A DNA stretch of 64,000 nucleotides from SZUA-318 sp964412015 (GTDB lineage: Bacteria > Gemmatimonadota > Gemmatimonadetes > Longimicrobiales > Gaopeijiaceae), in assembly GCA_964412015.1 (NCBI GenBank), contig CAYPMO010000009.1, positions 17,518-81,517 of the forward strand. The letters run 5' to 3'. The position numbers were made by a program, and so were the translations under genes. The notes beneath the pieces were generated by a model. The model worked only from the letters and a program-made list of their open reading frames with translations. It was not told the origin of the DNA and did not search any database. Of this stretch, positions 33,066 to 41,996 are shown one piece after another (positions within the stretch are counted from its first letter, which is position 1; every line of letters begins with the position of its first letter).

Positions 33066-34634
33066 ATGACGAACCGCAAAGTACCTCGAGACGTCGAGCC
33101 GAAGCTACGGCTCAAGGACTTCGAGAAAAAGGTCAAGCTCCGGCGCCTCACGATGGGCGATTACGACAATCTGGTGGAGATGCAGCGCCGCTGCTTTCCC
33201 GGCATGACGCCGTGGAGTCCGGAGCAGATCGAAAGCCAGCTCTCCATCTTCCCGGAGGGCCAGCTCTGCATCGAGCACAAGGGGCGGGTGGTGGCGTCGT
33301 CCAGCTCTCTCGTGGTGGACTACGATCGGTACGAGGACTGGCACGACTGGAAGCGCGTGGCCGACGCGGGCTTCATCCGCAACCACACCTACGACGGCGA
33401 CACCCTGTACGGGATCGAGATCATGGTGGACCCCGCCTACCGGGGCATGCACCTGGCCCGCCGGCTGTACAACGCGCGCAAGGACCTGTGTCGCGAGATG
33501 AACCTGGCGCGTATCGTCATCGGAGGCCGCATCCCGGGCTTCGGAAGCCAGCCGGAAGACATGACGGCGCGAGAATACGTCGAGAAGGTCATCGAACGCG
33601 GGCTCTACGATCCCGTCCTCACGACCCAGGTGGCCAACGGCTTCGTCCTCAAGGCGCTGATTCCCGACTACTTCCCCTCCGACGCCGCGTCCCGCGGGTA
33701 CGCCACCCACCTGGAGTGGACCAACCTCGACTACGTAAGGGACCCCAAGCGACAGTGGCACAGGGTCTCGGTGATCCGCCTGTGCGCCGTCCAGTACCAG
33801 ATGCGTCCCATCGGTTCGTGGGACGAGTTCTGCACGCAGTGTGCCTTCTTCATGGACGCCGCCGCCGACGCCAGGGCGGATTTCGTTCTCTTTCCCGAGC
33901 TCATCACCACGCAGCTCCTGGGCATGCAGGAGGAGCGCCGTCCGGCCGAGGCCGTGCGAAGCCTGGCCGGACGCACCGCCGACTACCTGGATTTCTTCAC
34001 CCGGTCGGCCGTGAAGTACAATATCAACGTGATCGGAGGGTCCCAGTTCGCCCTGGAAGGCGACCGCCTCTACAACGTCGCGTATCTGTTCCGACGGGAC
34101 GGAACGATCGAACGCCAGCGCAAGCTCCACGTCACCTCCGATGAGCAGCGGTGGTGGGGGCTGGAGGCCGGTGACACGCTCGAGGTGTTCGATACCGACC
34201 GGGGCAAGGTCGCCATCCTCACCTCGTACGACGTGAGCTTCCCGGAGCTGTCGCGGATCGCCGCGTCGCGCGGCGCCCAGATCCTGTTCGTGCCCTTCAC
34301 GGCGGAGAATCGGACCAGCTATCTCCGTACGCGATACTGCGCCCAGGCTCGCGCCGTGGAGAACGACGTCTACGTGGTCCTGTCGGGGTGCACCGGCAAC
34401 CTGCCGTTCGTGGCCAACGCGGACGTTCACTACGCCCAATCGGGGATCTACACGCCTCTCGATTTCCCGTTCGCCCGTGACGGTATCGCGGCCGAGTGCA
34501 TGCCCAACATCGAGACTCTGGTCATGGCCGACCTGGACCTGGAGACGCTTCGGCGACATCGGTACTCGGGCGCCGTGCAGCCGTGGTCCGACCGGCGGGA
34601 CGACCTGTACGGGGTCGTCTGGAAAGGAGAGTGA
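33066..34634 (+). CDS. GNAT acetyltransferase-nitrilase fusion with Cys-to-Ser change
   Basis: A 522-residue two-domain protein. Residues about 20-230 form a GNAT domain (KLRRLTMGDYDNLVEMQRRCF; acetyl-CoA loop region VDPAYRGMHLARRLY). Residues about 235-520 form a carbon-nitrogen hydrolase domain. In the nitrilase triad, Glu278 (LFPELI) and Lys353 (RQRKLH) are in place, but the nucleophile position reads ILTSYDVSFPE, so Ser387 (codon TCG) replaces Cys. Hydrolase activity may be lost or altered. It starts 32 bases from the divergent amidohydrolase gene and is followed by a transporter after ten bases. Confidence 0.9.
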   Translation: MTNRKVPRDVEPKLRLKDFEKKVKLRRLTMGDYDNLVEMQRRCFPGMTPWSPEQIESQLSIFPEGQLCIEHKGRVVASSSSLVVDYDRYEDWHDWKRVADAGFIRNHTYDGDTLYGIEIMVDPAYRGMHLARRLYNARKDLCREMNLARIVIGGRIPGFGSQPEDMTAREYVEKVIERGLYDPVLTTQVANGFVLKALIPDYFPSDAASRGYATHLEWTNLDYVRDPKRQWHRVSVIRLCAVQYQMRPIGSWDEFCTQCAFFMDAAADARADFVLFPELITTQLLGMQEERRPAEAVRSLAGRTADYLDFFTRSAVKYNINVIGGSQFALEGDRLYNVAYLFRRDGTIERQRKLHVTSDEQRWWGLEAGDTLEVFDTDRGKVAILTSYDVSFPELSRIAASRGAQILFVPFTAENRTSYLRTRYCAQARAVENDVYVVLSGCTGNLPFVANADVHYAQSGIYTPLDFPFARDGIAAECMPNIETLVMADLDLETLRRHRYSGAVQPWSDRRDDLYGVVWKGE

Positions 34635-34644
34635 TGCGGACGCC

Positions 34645-36867
34645 ATGAGCGACACGGACGGGCGGGCTCGCGGGCACGGATTCGGCACCGGGCCGGTCTT
34701 CCTCGCCAGCATCTGCACGATCCTCGGGGCCGTCATGTTCCTGCGGTTCGGGTACGCCGTGGGAAACGTGGGCCTGCTGGGCGCCTTCGCGATCATCCTG
34801 CTGGGGCACAGCGTCACGATCCCGACGGCTCTGGCCATCGCGGAGATCGCCACGAACCGGCGGGTCGAAGGAGGAGGGGAGTACTTCATCATCTCCCGCT
34901 CCTTCGGATCCACGATCGGGGGGGTCATCGGGATCTCGCTGTTCATGTCGCAGGCCATCTCGGTGGCCTTCTACATGATCGCCTTCGCGGAGGCGTTTCA
35001 GCCGCTCGGCGGCCTCTGGGCATCCGTGACGGGCCTCCCCTTCGATCCGCGCATCGTGTCGCTGCCGGGCACGCTCGCTCTGGCGGCCCTGGTGCTCAAG
35101 CGGGGGGCGGACCTGGGGGTGAAGGTGCTCTGGTGGGTCGCCGCCATACTGGCGGCATCCCTCGGGGCCTTCTTCCTGGGCAACGCCTCCGCCGACCTCG
35201 CGCCGGCGACGGTATCCGTCGTGACCCGCGTGGGGGATCCCGACCCGTTCATCCTGGTGTTCGCGATCGTCTTTCCGGCCTTCACTGGCGTGACCGCCGG
35301 CGTCGGCCTCTCGGGTGACCTGGCCAATCCCCGGAGGTCCATACCGCTGGGCATCATGTCCGCGACGTTCACCGGGATGGTCGTCTACGTGCTGGTCGTC
35401 CTGAAGCTGGCCACCTCCGCCGACCCGGCGAGTCTGGCGGAGGACCAGCTGATCATGAGCCGCATCGCGGTGTGGGGGCCGATCATTCCCATCGGGCTCG
35501 CCGCCGCGACGCTCTCGTCGGCGATCGGCTCGATCCTCGTGGCTCCTCGCACCCTCCAGGCGCTCTCGGCCGACCGGGTGGTTCCGGCCGGCCGGCTCAC
35601 CGCGCTCCTCTCGGAGGGGATCGGAGAAGCCAATGAGCCGCGCAACGCCACGCTCGTCACTTCGATCATCGCGCTCGTGTTCGTGGTGCTGGGGAACGTG
35701 GATCTCGTGGCCCGCATCGTGTCCATGTTCTTCATGGTCACCTACGGCGCTCTCTGCGCGATCTCGTTCCTGGAGCACTTCGCGGCTCGGCCTTCCTACC
35801 GCCCCAGCTTCCGCTCCAAGTGGTACTTGAGCCTGACGGGCGCGGTGATGTGTCTGATCCTCATGCTGCAGATGGACCTGGTCTACGCGGCCTTCGCGAT
35901 CGTCTTGATGGCGGTCCTGTACGGGGTCATCCGTCGCAGCCGAGGGGGGGTGGACGATCTCGCGGCGATCTTCCACGGGGTGATGACCCAGGCGACGCGC
36001 TATCTGCAGATCCGGCTCCAGAAGATCCGTCCGGACGACTGGCGGCCCAGCGTGATCATGATCACGCCCAGGACCTTCGACCGGACGTCCCCGGTGCAGC
36101 TGCTGGAATGGTTGTGCCACCGATACGGATTCGGAACGTACCTCCATTACATCAAGGGGAAGCTCGAGCCCGGCTCCTTCCTCGAGAGCCAGGAAGTCCA
36201 GGAGCGGCTCGTGCGCGCCATGGAGGCCCGCAGGGGCGCCATCTACGTGGACACCATGATCAGTCCGTCCATGGCGTCGGCGCTGGCGCAATGCCTCCAG
36301 ATGCCGGGAGTGTCGGGGATGGAGAACAACACCATCCTCTTCGAGTTCGGCGTCCGCGATCCACCCGAGGTGCTGGAGGAGGTGACCCTGGGGCTGGAAC
36401 TCGCGGGGGTCACACGCATGAACCGCTTCGTGCTCCGCCACGGCGAGAATTTCTTCGGTACGCGGAAGACGATCCACGTGTGGCTCACGTGGCACGATGC
36501 GCGCAACGCCAACCTCATGATTCTTCTGGCGTACATTCTGCTGGGTCATCGGGATTGGCACGGCGCGGAGATCAGTATCCTGGCCGCGTATCCGCGGCGG
36601 GAGGTGGCGGAGCGCGCGAAGGATCTCCATGCGATGATCACCGAAGGGCGGCTCCTCATCAGCGAGAAGAACGTGGTCGTCATCCCGACCGACGACGACG
36701 TGGACTTCCAGCGCCTCGTCGAGACGAAGTCCGGGGCGGCGGACCTGGTGGTCATGGGGTTCACGGGGGAGCGCCTGGGGCGGAAGGGCCCGGAGATGTT
36801 CAAGCGCTTCCCGGGCCTCCGGGACGTGCTCTTCGTGTCCGCCGAGGAAACGATCTTCATCGTGTGA
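34645..36867 (+). CDS. SLC12/APC-superfamily cation-chloride or amino-acid transporter with C-terminal soluble domain
   Basis: A 740-residue membrane protein. About 12 helices occupy residues 20-430. The start, GTGPVFLASICTILGAVMFLRFGYAVGNVGLLGA, and FPAFTGVTAGVGLSGDLANPRRSIP closely follow the SLC12 cation-chloride cotransporter pattern. The C-terminal 300 residues include VIMITPRTFDRTSPVQLLEWLC and a USP-like end (VVMGFTGERLGRKGP). It sits ten bases after the GNAT-nitrilase gene, so the two are co-transcribed; it may move the substrate or product of that enzyme. Start ATG 34645. Confidence 0.85.
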   Translation: MSDTDGRARGHGFGTGPVFLASICTILGAVMFLRFGYAVGNVGLLGAFAIILLGHSVTIPTALAIAEIATNRRVEGGGEYFIISRSFGSTIGGVIGISLFMSQAISVAFYMIAFAEAFQPLGGLWASVTGLPFDPRIVSLPGTLALAALVLKRGADLGVKVLWWVAAILAASLGAFFLGNASADLAPATVSVVTRVGDPDPFILVFAIVFPAFTGVTAGVGLSGDLANPRRSIPLGIMSATFTGMVVYVLVVLKLATSADPASLAEDQLIMSRIAVWGPIIPIGLAAATLSSAIGSILVAPRTLQALSADRVVPAGRLTALLSEGIGEANEPRNATLVTSIIALVFVVLGNVDLVARIVSMFFMVTYGALCAISFLEHFAARPSYRPSFRSKWYLSLTGAVMCLILMLQMDLVYAAFAIVLMAVLYGVIRRSRGGVDDLAAIFHGVMTQATRYLQIRLQKIRPDDWRPSVIMITPRTFDRTSPVQLLEWLCHRYGFGTYLHYIKGKLEPGSFLESQEVQERLVRAMEARRGAIYVDTMISPSMASALAQCLQMPGVSGMENNTILFEFGVRDPPEVLEEVTLGLELAGVTRMNRFVLRHGENFFGTRKTIHVWLTWHDARNANLMILLAYILLGHRDWHGAEISILAAYPRREVAERAKDLHAMITEGRLLISEKNVVVIPTDDDVDFQRLVETKSGAADLVVMGFTGERLGRKGPEMFKRFPGLRDVLFVSAEETIFIV

Positions 36868-36901
36868 CGGCGCCGCCCGGAACGCACCGGCGGCGCGGCC
36901 G

Positions 36902-36932
36902 TTGATCGAAACGGTAACCGCCGGGTACCTTG
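36902..36932 (+). promoter_or_regulatory. Candidate promoter for mutS
   Basis: TTGATC (36902-36907), an 18-bp spacer and TACCTTG (36926-36932) lie 50 bases before the mutS ATG. Confidence 0.42.
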
Positions 36933-36981
36933 CCCAGCACGGGTCGCGGGGTGCTCCCCGTTCCGATCACCCTTCTAGTCC

Positions 36982-39585
36982 ATGTCCGACGACACGCCGC
37001 TGATGCAGCAGTGGCGGGACGCGAAGTCCCGCCACCGGGACGCGCTCCTCTTCTTTCGGGTGGGCGACTTCTACGAGCTCTTCCACTCCGACGCGGAGGA
37101 GGGCGCGCGGCTCCTCGGGTTGACGCTGACGTCGCGGAACAACGGAGCGGCGGCGCGGGTCCCGCTGGCGGGCGTGCCCGCCAAGGCGCTGGACGAATAC
37201 CTCGCGCGCCTCCTGAAGCTCGGGCGCCGCGTCGCGATCTGCGACCAGGTGGAGGATCCCGCTCTGGCCAAAGGGATCGTGAAGCGCGAGGTGACCGAGA
37301 CGGTCACGCCGGGCACGGTGCTCGCCGACGCGCTGCTGGCCGAGCGGCGCAACAACTACCTGGCCTGCCTGGTGCCCGACGGGGACGGATTCGGCCTGGC
37401 CGCGCTCGATGTCTCCACGGGGGAGATCACCGCCGAGCGCCTGGATGTCCGTGAGGCGGCGGCCGAGCTGGGGCGCCTGGAGCCGTCCGAGCTGCTCCTG
37501 CCCCGCTCGCTCGACGGGGTGTCGTCGCCCGCTCTGGATGCGACGGCGGCGGCGCGCACGTACCGGGACGACTGGATGTTCGAGGCCGACGTGGGAACCG
37601 CCGAGTTGCTGCGGCTCTACCGGGTCCAGTCGCTGGAAGGCTTCGGCTTCCGACCCGCGGACGTGCCGCTCGCGCGCGCCGCCGGGGCCCTCGTGCAATA
37701 CCTGGGTGAGGTCCGGCCCGGGGGGGTGGGCCATCTCCGGCCCGTGGTCATCCGGCGCCCGGGGCGCGTCATGGTGCTCGACGACATGACCCGGCGGAAT
37801 CTGGAGCTGGTGGAGTCTTTGCGCCCGGGAGACGAGGCAGGCACGCTGCTCGGCGTGCTCGACGACACCGTGACGGCGATGGGGGCGAGGCTGCTCCGGC
37901 GATGGATCCTCGAGCCCCTGGTCGTGCAGGAGGAGATCTGGAGGCGACAGGAGGCCGTGGCCGAGCTTCACACGGGGCAGGCGCTCCGGGGGAGGATCCG
38001 CGACGCCCTGAAGGGGATCGGCGACCTCGGGCGGCTCGCGGGCAAGGTGGGGACGGGGAGAGCCGGTCCGCGCGACCTCCTCGGGCTGCGTCGCTCGCTG
38101 GAGCGGCTACCCGCGCTGCGGGCTGCGGGCGGCGAGGTCGCCGCTCCGCTCCTGCGCGACCTCACTGCGGGCCTCGACCGCCTGGACGACCTCGCGGACC
38201 TCCTGGACCGGGCGCTCGCGGACGATCCCCCCGCGACGCTGCAGGACGGCGGCGTCGTGCGGGCCGGCTGGTCGGATGAGCTGGATCGGCTCCGCGAGGT
38301 CCGGGACGGCGCCGTGGAGTTCATCGCGCGCCTGCAGGCGCAGGAGCGGGAGCGCACCGGGATCTCGTCGCTCAAGGTCGGCTTCAACAAGGTGTTCGGG
38401 TACTACCTGGAGGTGACGAAAGCCAACCTCGACCGCGTGCCCGCGGACTACATCCGGAAGCAGACGCTGGCCAACGGGGAGCGGTACTTCACGTCCGAGC
38501 TCAAGGAGTGGGAGGAGAGGGTCTTCGGCGCCGAGGACCGTATCGCCCAGCTCGAGTCGGAGATCTTCGCCGCGGTCCGTGCGGAGGTCGCGTCGCGGAT
38601 CCCGCGCCTCCAGGAAACGGGCTCGCGCGTCGCGTCGCTCGATGTGCTCGTGACGCTGGCCCGCGTCGCGGAGCGGCAAGGGTACGTACGGCCCGACGTG
38701 CACACCGGCTTCGATCTCGAGATCCGCGCGGGGCGCCATCCCGTGGTGGAGACGATGATGCCGCGGGCAGAGTTCATCCCCAACGACCTCACGCTGGACG
38801 AGGACGGCTGGATCGTGATCCTGACCGGGCCCAACATGGCCGGCAAGAGCACGGTTCTCCGCCAGATCGGCCTGATCCAGCTCCTCGCGCAGATGGGCTC
38901 GTTCGTCCCGGCGGACAGCGCCCGCCTTCCGGTGACCGACCGGATCTTCACGCGGGTGGGGGCCTCCGATAGCCTCGCGCGCGGCCAGTCCACGTTCATG
39001 GTGGAGATGAGCGAGACCGCGGCGATCGTGCACGGAGCCACACGGCGCTCGCTCGTCCTGCTGGACGAGATCGGCCGCGGGACCTCGACGTACGACGGGG
39101 TCTCGATCGCGTGGGCCGTCACCGAGCACGTGCACGAAGCGCTGGGAGCCAAGACGATCTTCGCGACGCACTACCATGAGCTCACGCAGCTGGGTGACCT
39201 CCTGCCCGGCGCGAAGAACCTGAACGTCTCGGTGAGGGAGGTCGGGGACGAGGTCGTGTTCCTCCGTCGGCTGGTGGCCGGCGGCGCGGACCGGTCCTAC
39301 GGCATCCAGGTGGCCAGGCTCGCAGGCCTTCCCGCGGAGGTCGTCGCCCGGGCCCGGGAACTTTTGGCCGAGTTGGAAGGAACACATAGTCACGGGGGCG
39401 AGGGCCTCGGACGACGCGGTGCGCACCGCCCCAGGTCGGAGCCGCCCCCGGACCAGCTCTCGATCTTCCAGGTGGAGCACCCTGTGGTGGACCGACTTCG
39501 CGCGCTCGATCCCGACCGGCTATCACCACGGGAAGCTCTGGACCTCCTCTACGAGCTGAGGCGAGAGGTGAAGGACGAGCCTTGA
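36982..39585 (+). CDS. mutS: DNA mismatch repair ATPase MutS
   Basis: An 867-residue MutS of the MutS1 type. The N-terminal mismatch-reading motif is present (FFRVGDFYELF, containing the Phe-x-Glu). A connector and lever follow, then the clamp region with SLKVGFNKVFGYYLEVTK, and the ATPase: Walker A TGPNMAGKST (near residue 616), LVLLDEIGRGTSTYDG and the ATHYHEL motif. It finds mispairs after replication. No mutL is in the window. A tail with DQLSIFQVEHP matches family C-termini. The next gene starts within its stop codon. Confidence 0.97.
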   Translation: MSDDTPLMQQWRDAKSRHRDALLFFRVGDFYELFHSDAEEGARLLGLTLTSRNNGAAARVPLAGVPAKALDEYLARLLKLGRRVAICDQVEDPALAKGIVKREVTETVTPGTVLADALLAERRNNYLACLVPDGDGFGLAALDVSTGEITAERLDVREAAAELGRLEPSELLLPRSLDGVSSPALDATAAARTYRDDWMFEADVGTAELLRLYRVQSLEGFGFRPADVPLARAAGALVQYLGEVRPGGVGHLRPVVIRRPGRVMVLDDMTRRNLELVESLRPGDEAGTLLGVLDDTVTAMGARLLRRWILEPLVVQEEIWRRQEAVAELHTGQALRGRIRDALKGIGDLGRLAGKVGTGRAGPRDLLGLRRSLERLPALRAAGGEVAAPLLRDLTAGLDRLDDLADLLDRALADDPPATLQDGGVVRAGWSDELDRLREVRDGAVEFIARLQAQERERTGISSLKVGFNKVFGYYLEVTKANLDRVPADYIRKQTLANGERYFTSELKEWEERVFGAEDRIAQLESEIFAAVRAEVASRIPRLQETGSRVASLDVLVTLARVAERQGYVRPDVHTGFDLEIRAGRHPVVETMMPRAEFIPNDLTLDEDGWIVILTGPNMAGKSTVLRQIGLIQLLAQMGSFVPADSARLPVTDRIFTRVGASDSLARGQSTFMVEMSETAAIVHGATRRSLVLLDEIGRGTSTYDGVSIAWAVTEHVHEALGAKTIFATHYHELTQLGDLLPGAKNLNVSVREVGDEVVFLRRLVAGGADRSYGIQVARLAGLPAEVVARARELLAELEGTHSHGGEGLGRRGAHRPRSEPPPDQLSIFQVEHPVVDRLRALDPDRLSPREALDLLYELRREVKDEP

Positions 39586-39986
39586 CGCATACGAACCGCA
39601 GCGCGGCCCTTCGTCGCGCCGGCCTCGTGGGGTCGGCGCTGGCCCTGGTGGCGAGCCCCTCATGCGGCGCCGACGCGGCGGTCGAGCAGCCGGCGCCCCT
39701 CTACGGGGAGGTGCCCATCGAGTATCCGCTGCAGCTCTGGGACCAGGACATGGAAGGCGAGACCCTCCTGCGCGTCCGGGTCACGGATGTGGGAGCGGTG
39801 GACAGCGTCGAGGTCCTGGAGCCCTCGGGTCACCCGGCGTTCGACTCCGCGGCCGTGGCGGGTGCGAAGGCCCTGCGTTTCCAGCCGGCCCGGCGGGACG
39901 GCAAGCGGATCGAGGTCTGGGCCAACGTACCCGTCCGCTTCTCGAAGCGGCCGCGGCCCGACACCTCCGGCACGGGCCGGATCTGA
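39582..39986 (+). CDS. Lipoprotein with TonB C-terminal domain
   Basis: A 134-residue protein. A lipoprotein signal (LALVASPSC, Cys28) is followed by a TonB_C domain: IEYPLQLWDQDMEGETLLRVRVTDVGAVDSVEVLEPSGHPAFDSAAVAGAKALRFQPA in pieces fits the 'YP......EG.V.V...I...G.V....V..SSG...LD.AA...V....F.P' pattern. No TonB transmembrane anchor or Pro-rich spacer exists, so it is not a classical energy transducer. The start is TTG at 39582, overlapping the mutS stop (TTGA). Confidence 0.78.
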   Translation: MTHTNRSAALRRAGLVGSALALVASPSCGADAAVEQPAPLYGEVPIEYPLQLWDQDMEGETLLRVRVTDVGAVDSVEVLEPSGHPAFDSAAVAGAKALRFQPARRDGKRIEVWANVPVRFSKRPRPDTSGTGRI

Positions 39987-40016
39987 CGTGGTGCATCCGC
40001 TGACGGGAGCGGTCGG

Positions 40017-41033
40017 GTGAAGGTCGCCGTGCTCATGGGCGGAACCTCCGACGAGCGGGAGGTCTCCCTCTCGTCGGGCGCCCAGGTGGCGCACGCGCTG
40101 CGCGAGGCCGGGCACGAGGTCGTGGCGGTGGACACGGCGCACGGCATTCTGCCGCGAGAGGAGGAGCGGCGGCTGCTGACGGAAGGCGTCCGCGCCGCGC
40201 CGCCGGAGCACGGTGAGCTCGCCCGCCTGGACGAGGGTCACACGGTGGCGCTCACGAGGCACCCGGCGCTCGCCGACGTGGACGTCTTCTTCCTCGCGCT
40301 GCACGGGGGCACGGGTGAGGACGGCACGATCCAGAGCCTTCTGGACGTGGCGGGGGTGGCGTACACCGGGAGCGACCGCCTCGGTTGCTCGCTCGCGATG
40401 GACAAGGAGGTGACGAAGAGGCTCCTCCGCGAGGCGGGGATCCCCACGCCGGACTGGTGGGTCGGCCCGCGCGGTGCCGACGACGTGGAGGCCGAGCTCG
40501 GGCTTCCGGTGATCGTGAAGGCCGCGGCGGGCGGCTCGTCGCTGCGGCTCCACCTGGCGCACACCCGGGACGAGCTCGAAGCGGCGATCGAGGACAGCCG
40601 CACGTGGGGAGACCTTGCGCTCTTCGAGCGATACGTGAGCGGGCGGGAGCTCACGGTCGGGGTGCTGGGCGACCTGGCGCTTCCCGTGGGGGAGATCGTG
40701 CCCGCCCACGAGTACTTCGATTATGCGTGCAAGTACCAGCCCGGCCTGGCGGAGGAGGTCTTTCCCGCCGACGTACCCGAGGATCTCGCCGAGCGTGTGC
40801 GCGACCTCGCGCTCCGCACGCACCGGGCACTGCGCATGCGAGACTTTTCCCGCGTGGACTTCATGGTGGACGAGTCGGGGACGCCGTGGTGCCTGGAAGC
40901 CAACGCGCTGCCGGGGTTGACGGCCAACAGCCTGCTTCCGAAGGCCGCGCGCGCCGCGGGAATCTCGTTCCCCGAGCTCTGCCACCGGCTGGTCGAGCTG
41001 GCGACGGCAAGGGAGCGCTTCCGGGTGTCGTAA
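40017..41033 (+). CDS. ddl: D-alanine--D-alanine ligase
   Basis: A 338-residue ATP-grasp enzyme. Seen: N-terminal VLMGGTSDEREVSLSSG, FLALHGGTGEDGTIQSLLD, YTGSDRLGCSLAMDKEVTK, the ATP-binding loop KAAAGGSSLRL, FERYVSGRELTVGVLG, and the metal-binding end FSRVDFMVDE...LEANALPGLT. It makes the D-Ala-D-Ala dipeptide for peptidoglycan in the cytoplasm. GTG at 40017 begins exactly at the first strand. The family is about 300-360 residues. Confidence 0.95.
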   Translation: MKVAVLMGGTSDEREVSLSSGAQVAHALREAGHEVVAVDTAHGILPREEERRLLTEGVRAAPPEHGELARLDEGHTVALTRHPALADVDVFFLALHGGTGEDGTIQSLLDVAGVAYTGSDRLGCSLAMDKEVTKRLLREAGIPTPDWWVGPRGADDVEAELGLPVIVKAAAGGSSLRLHLAHTRDELEAAIEDSRTWGDLALFERYVSGRELTVGVLGDLALPVGEIVPAHEYFDYACKYQPGLAEEVFPADVPEDLAERVRDLALRTHRALRMRDFSRVDFMVDESGTPWCLEANALPGLTANSLLPKAARAAGISFPELCHRLVELATARERFRVS

Positions 41034-41164
41034 GAGAGGTCGCGCGTCCCACGCGGTCGGCTGTCGTCGAGCCCGTCTGCGTCGCGTTCGCGCTCCCGCG
41101 AGCTCCCGGAACCAGACCCGGGCCCGGGGGTTCGACACGTACCAACCCCGAGAGGCGAAAGCAG

Positions 41165-41992
41165 ATGGCGTACTACGACAGAGGCTTCGGCTTCGGCGGC
41201 CTGCTCACCCCCATGGTGAAGCGGCTGCTGATCGCCAACGTGGCCGCGTTCGTGGTCACGCTCCTCGTCGGCACGGGCTTCGCCGTGGACTGGTTCGCGT
41301 TCCAGCCCACCCGGATCTTCCTCCGCCCCTGGGGTGCCTTCACGTACATGTTCGTGCACGGCGGGCTCGGACACCTGTTCGTGAACATGCTCGTGCTGTT
41401 CTTCTTCGGGCCCCCGCTCGAGAGTCGGTGGGGTGGGAGGGAGTTCCTCAAGTACTATGTCGTCTGTGGGTTGGGCGGCGTGGCCCTCAGCTTCTTCTTC
41501 CTTCCCGCGGCCGTCGTGGGCGCGTCGGCGGCGATGTATGGACTCATGCTCGCGTTCGCGATGCATTGGCCGGACGCGCCCATTTACATCTGGGGGATTT
41601 TCCCGGTGAAGGCGAAGTGGCTCGTGGCCTTCCTTTTCCTGCTCAGCGTGCTCAGCGCGTTCGACGGCTCCCGGGGCGGCGGGATCGCCCACTTCGCGCA
41701 CCTGGGTGGCCTCGTCACGGGCTTCCTCTACCTGAAGGGTCGGCACCGCCCCGGGAAGCGGGCCCGGAGGCCGATCCGCACCGTGCGGAAGCGGCGCCTC
41801 GCGATCGTGCCCCGCGACGAGGAGGAAGCTCGCTCGGCCGGCCGCCCCCGCGTCGAGGACGCCGAGGAGAAGGCTCTGTACGACGCCGTGGACCGGGTGC
41901 TCGACAAGATCTCGGCGCAGGGGATGTCGTCGCTCACGTCCGACGAGCTCAAGCTGCTCGACGCCATGTCGCGGAGGCACCGGGCGAATTGA
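41165..41992 (+). CDS. Rhomboid-family intramembrane serine protease
   Basis: A 275-residue protein with six membrane helices and a charged C-terminal tail of about 80 residues. The catalytic dyad is present: Ser121 in VVGASAAMYGLM (GxSx) and His179 in HFAHLGGLVTGF. The L1-loop WR-like segment (PLESRWGGREFLKYYVV) and the HGGLGHLFVNMLVLFFFG helix are family hallmarks. It cleaves membrane proteins within the bilayer. The tail has DAVDRVLDKISAQGMSSLTSDELKLLD, a helical element seen in rhomboids of this group. Ends four bases from the convergent GH2 gene. Confidence 0.92.
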   Translation: MAYYDRGFGFGGLLTPMVKRLLIANVAAFVVTLLVGTGFAVDWFAFQPTRIFLRPWGAFTYMFVHGGLGHLFVNMLVLFFFGPPLESRWGGREFLKYYVVCGLGGVALSFFFLPAAVVGASAAMYGLMLAFAMHWPDAPIYIWGIFPVKAKWLVAFLFLLSVLSAFDGSRGGGIAHFAHLGGLVTGFLYLKGRHRPGKRARRPIRTVRKRRLAIVPRDEEEARSAGRPRVEDAEEKALYDAVDRVLDKISAQGMSSLTSDELKLLDAMSRRHRAN

Positions 41993-41996
41993 CGCG

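Noticed and set aside
33066..34634. Possible artefactual joining of a GNAT gene and a nitrilase gene
   Set aside because: The frame is continuous, with no internal start or ribosome site at the boundary, and such two-domain fusions are a known family.
36550..36570. Further sigma-54-like strings (TGGCAC) at about 33.3, 36.5 and 58.8 kb
   Set aside because: They lie inside coding regions and lack the GG-N10-GC partner or a downstream gene.
34522..36630. 702-codon open frame opposite the SLC12-like transporter
   Set aside because: The plus strand encodes a coherent 12-helix transporter; the opposite frame is strongly charged and repetitive, with no recognisable fold.
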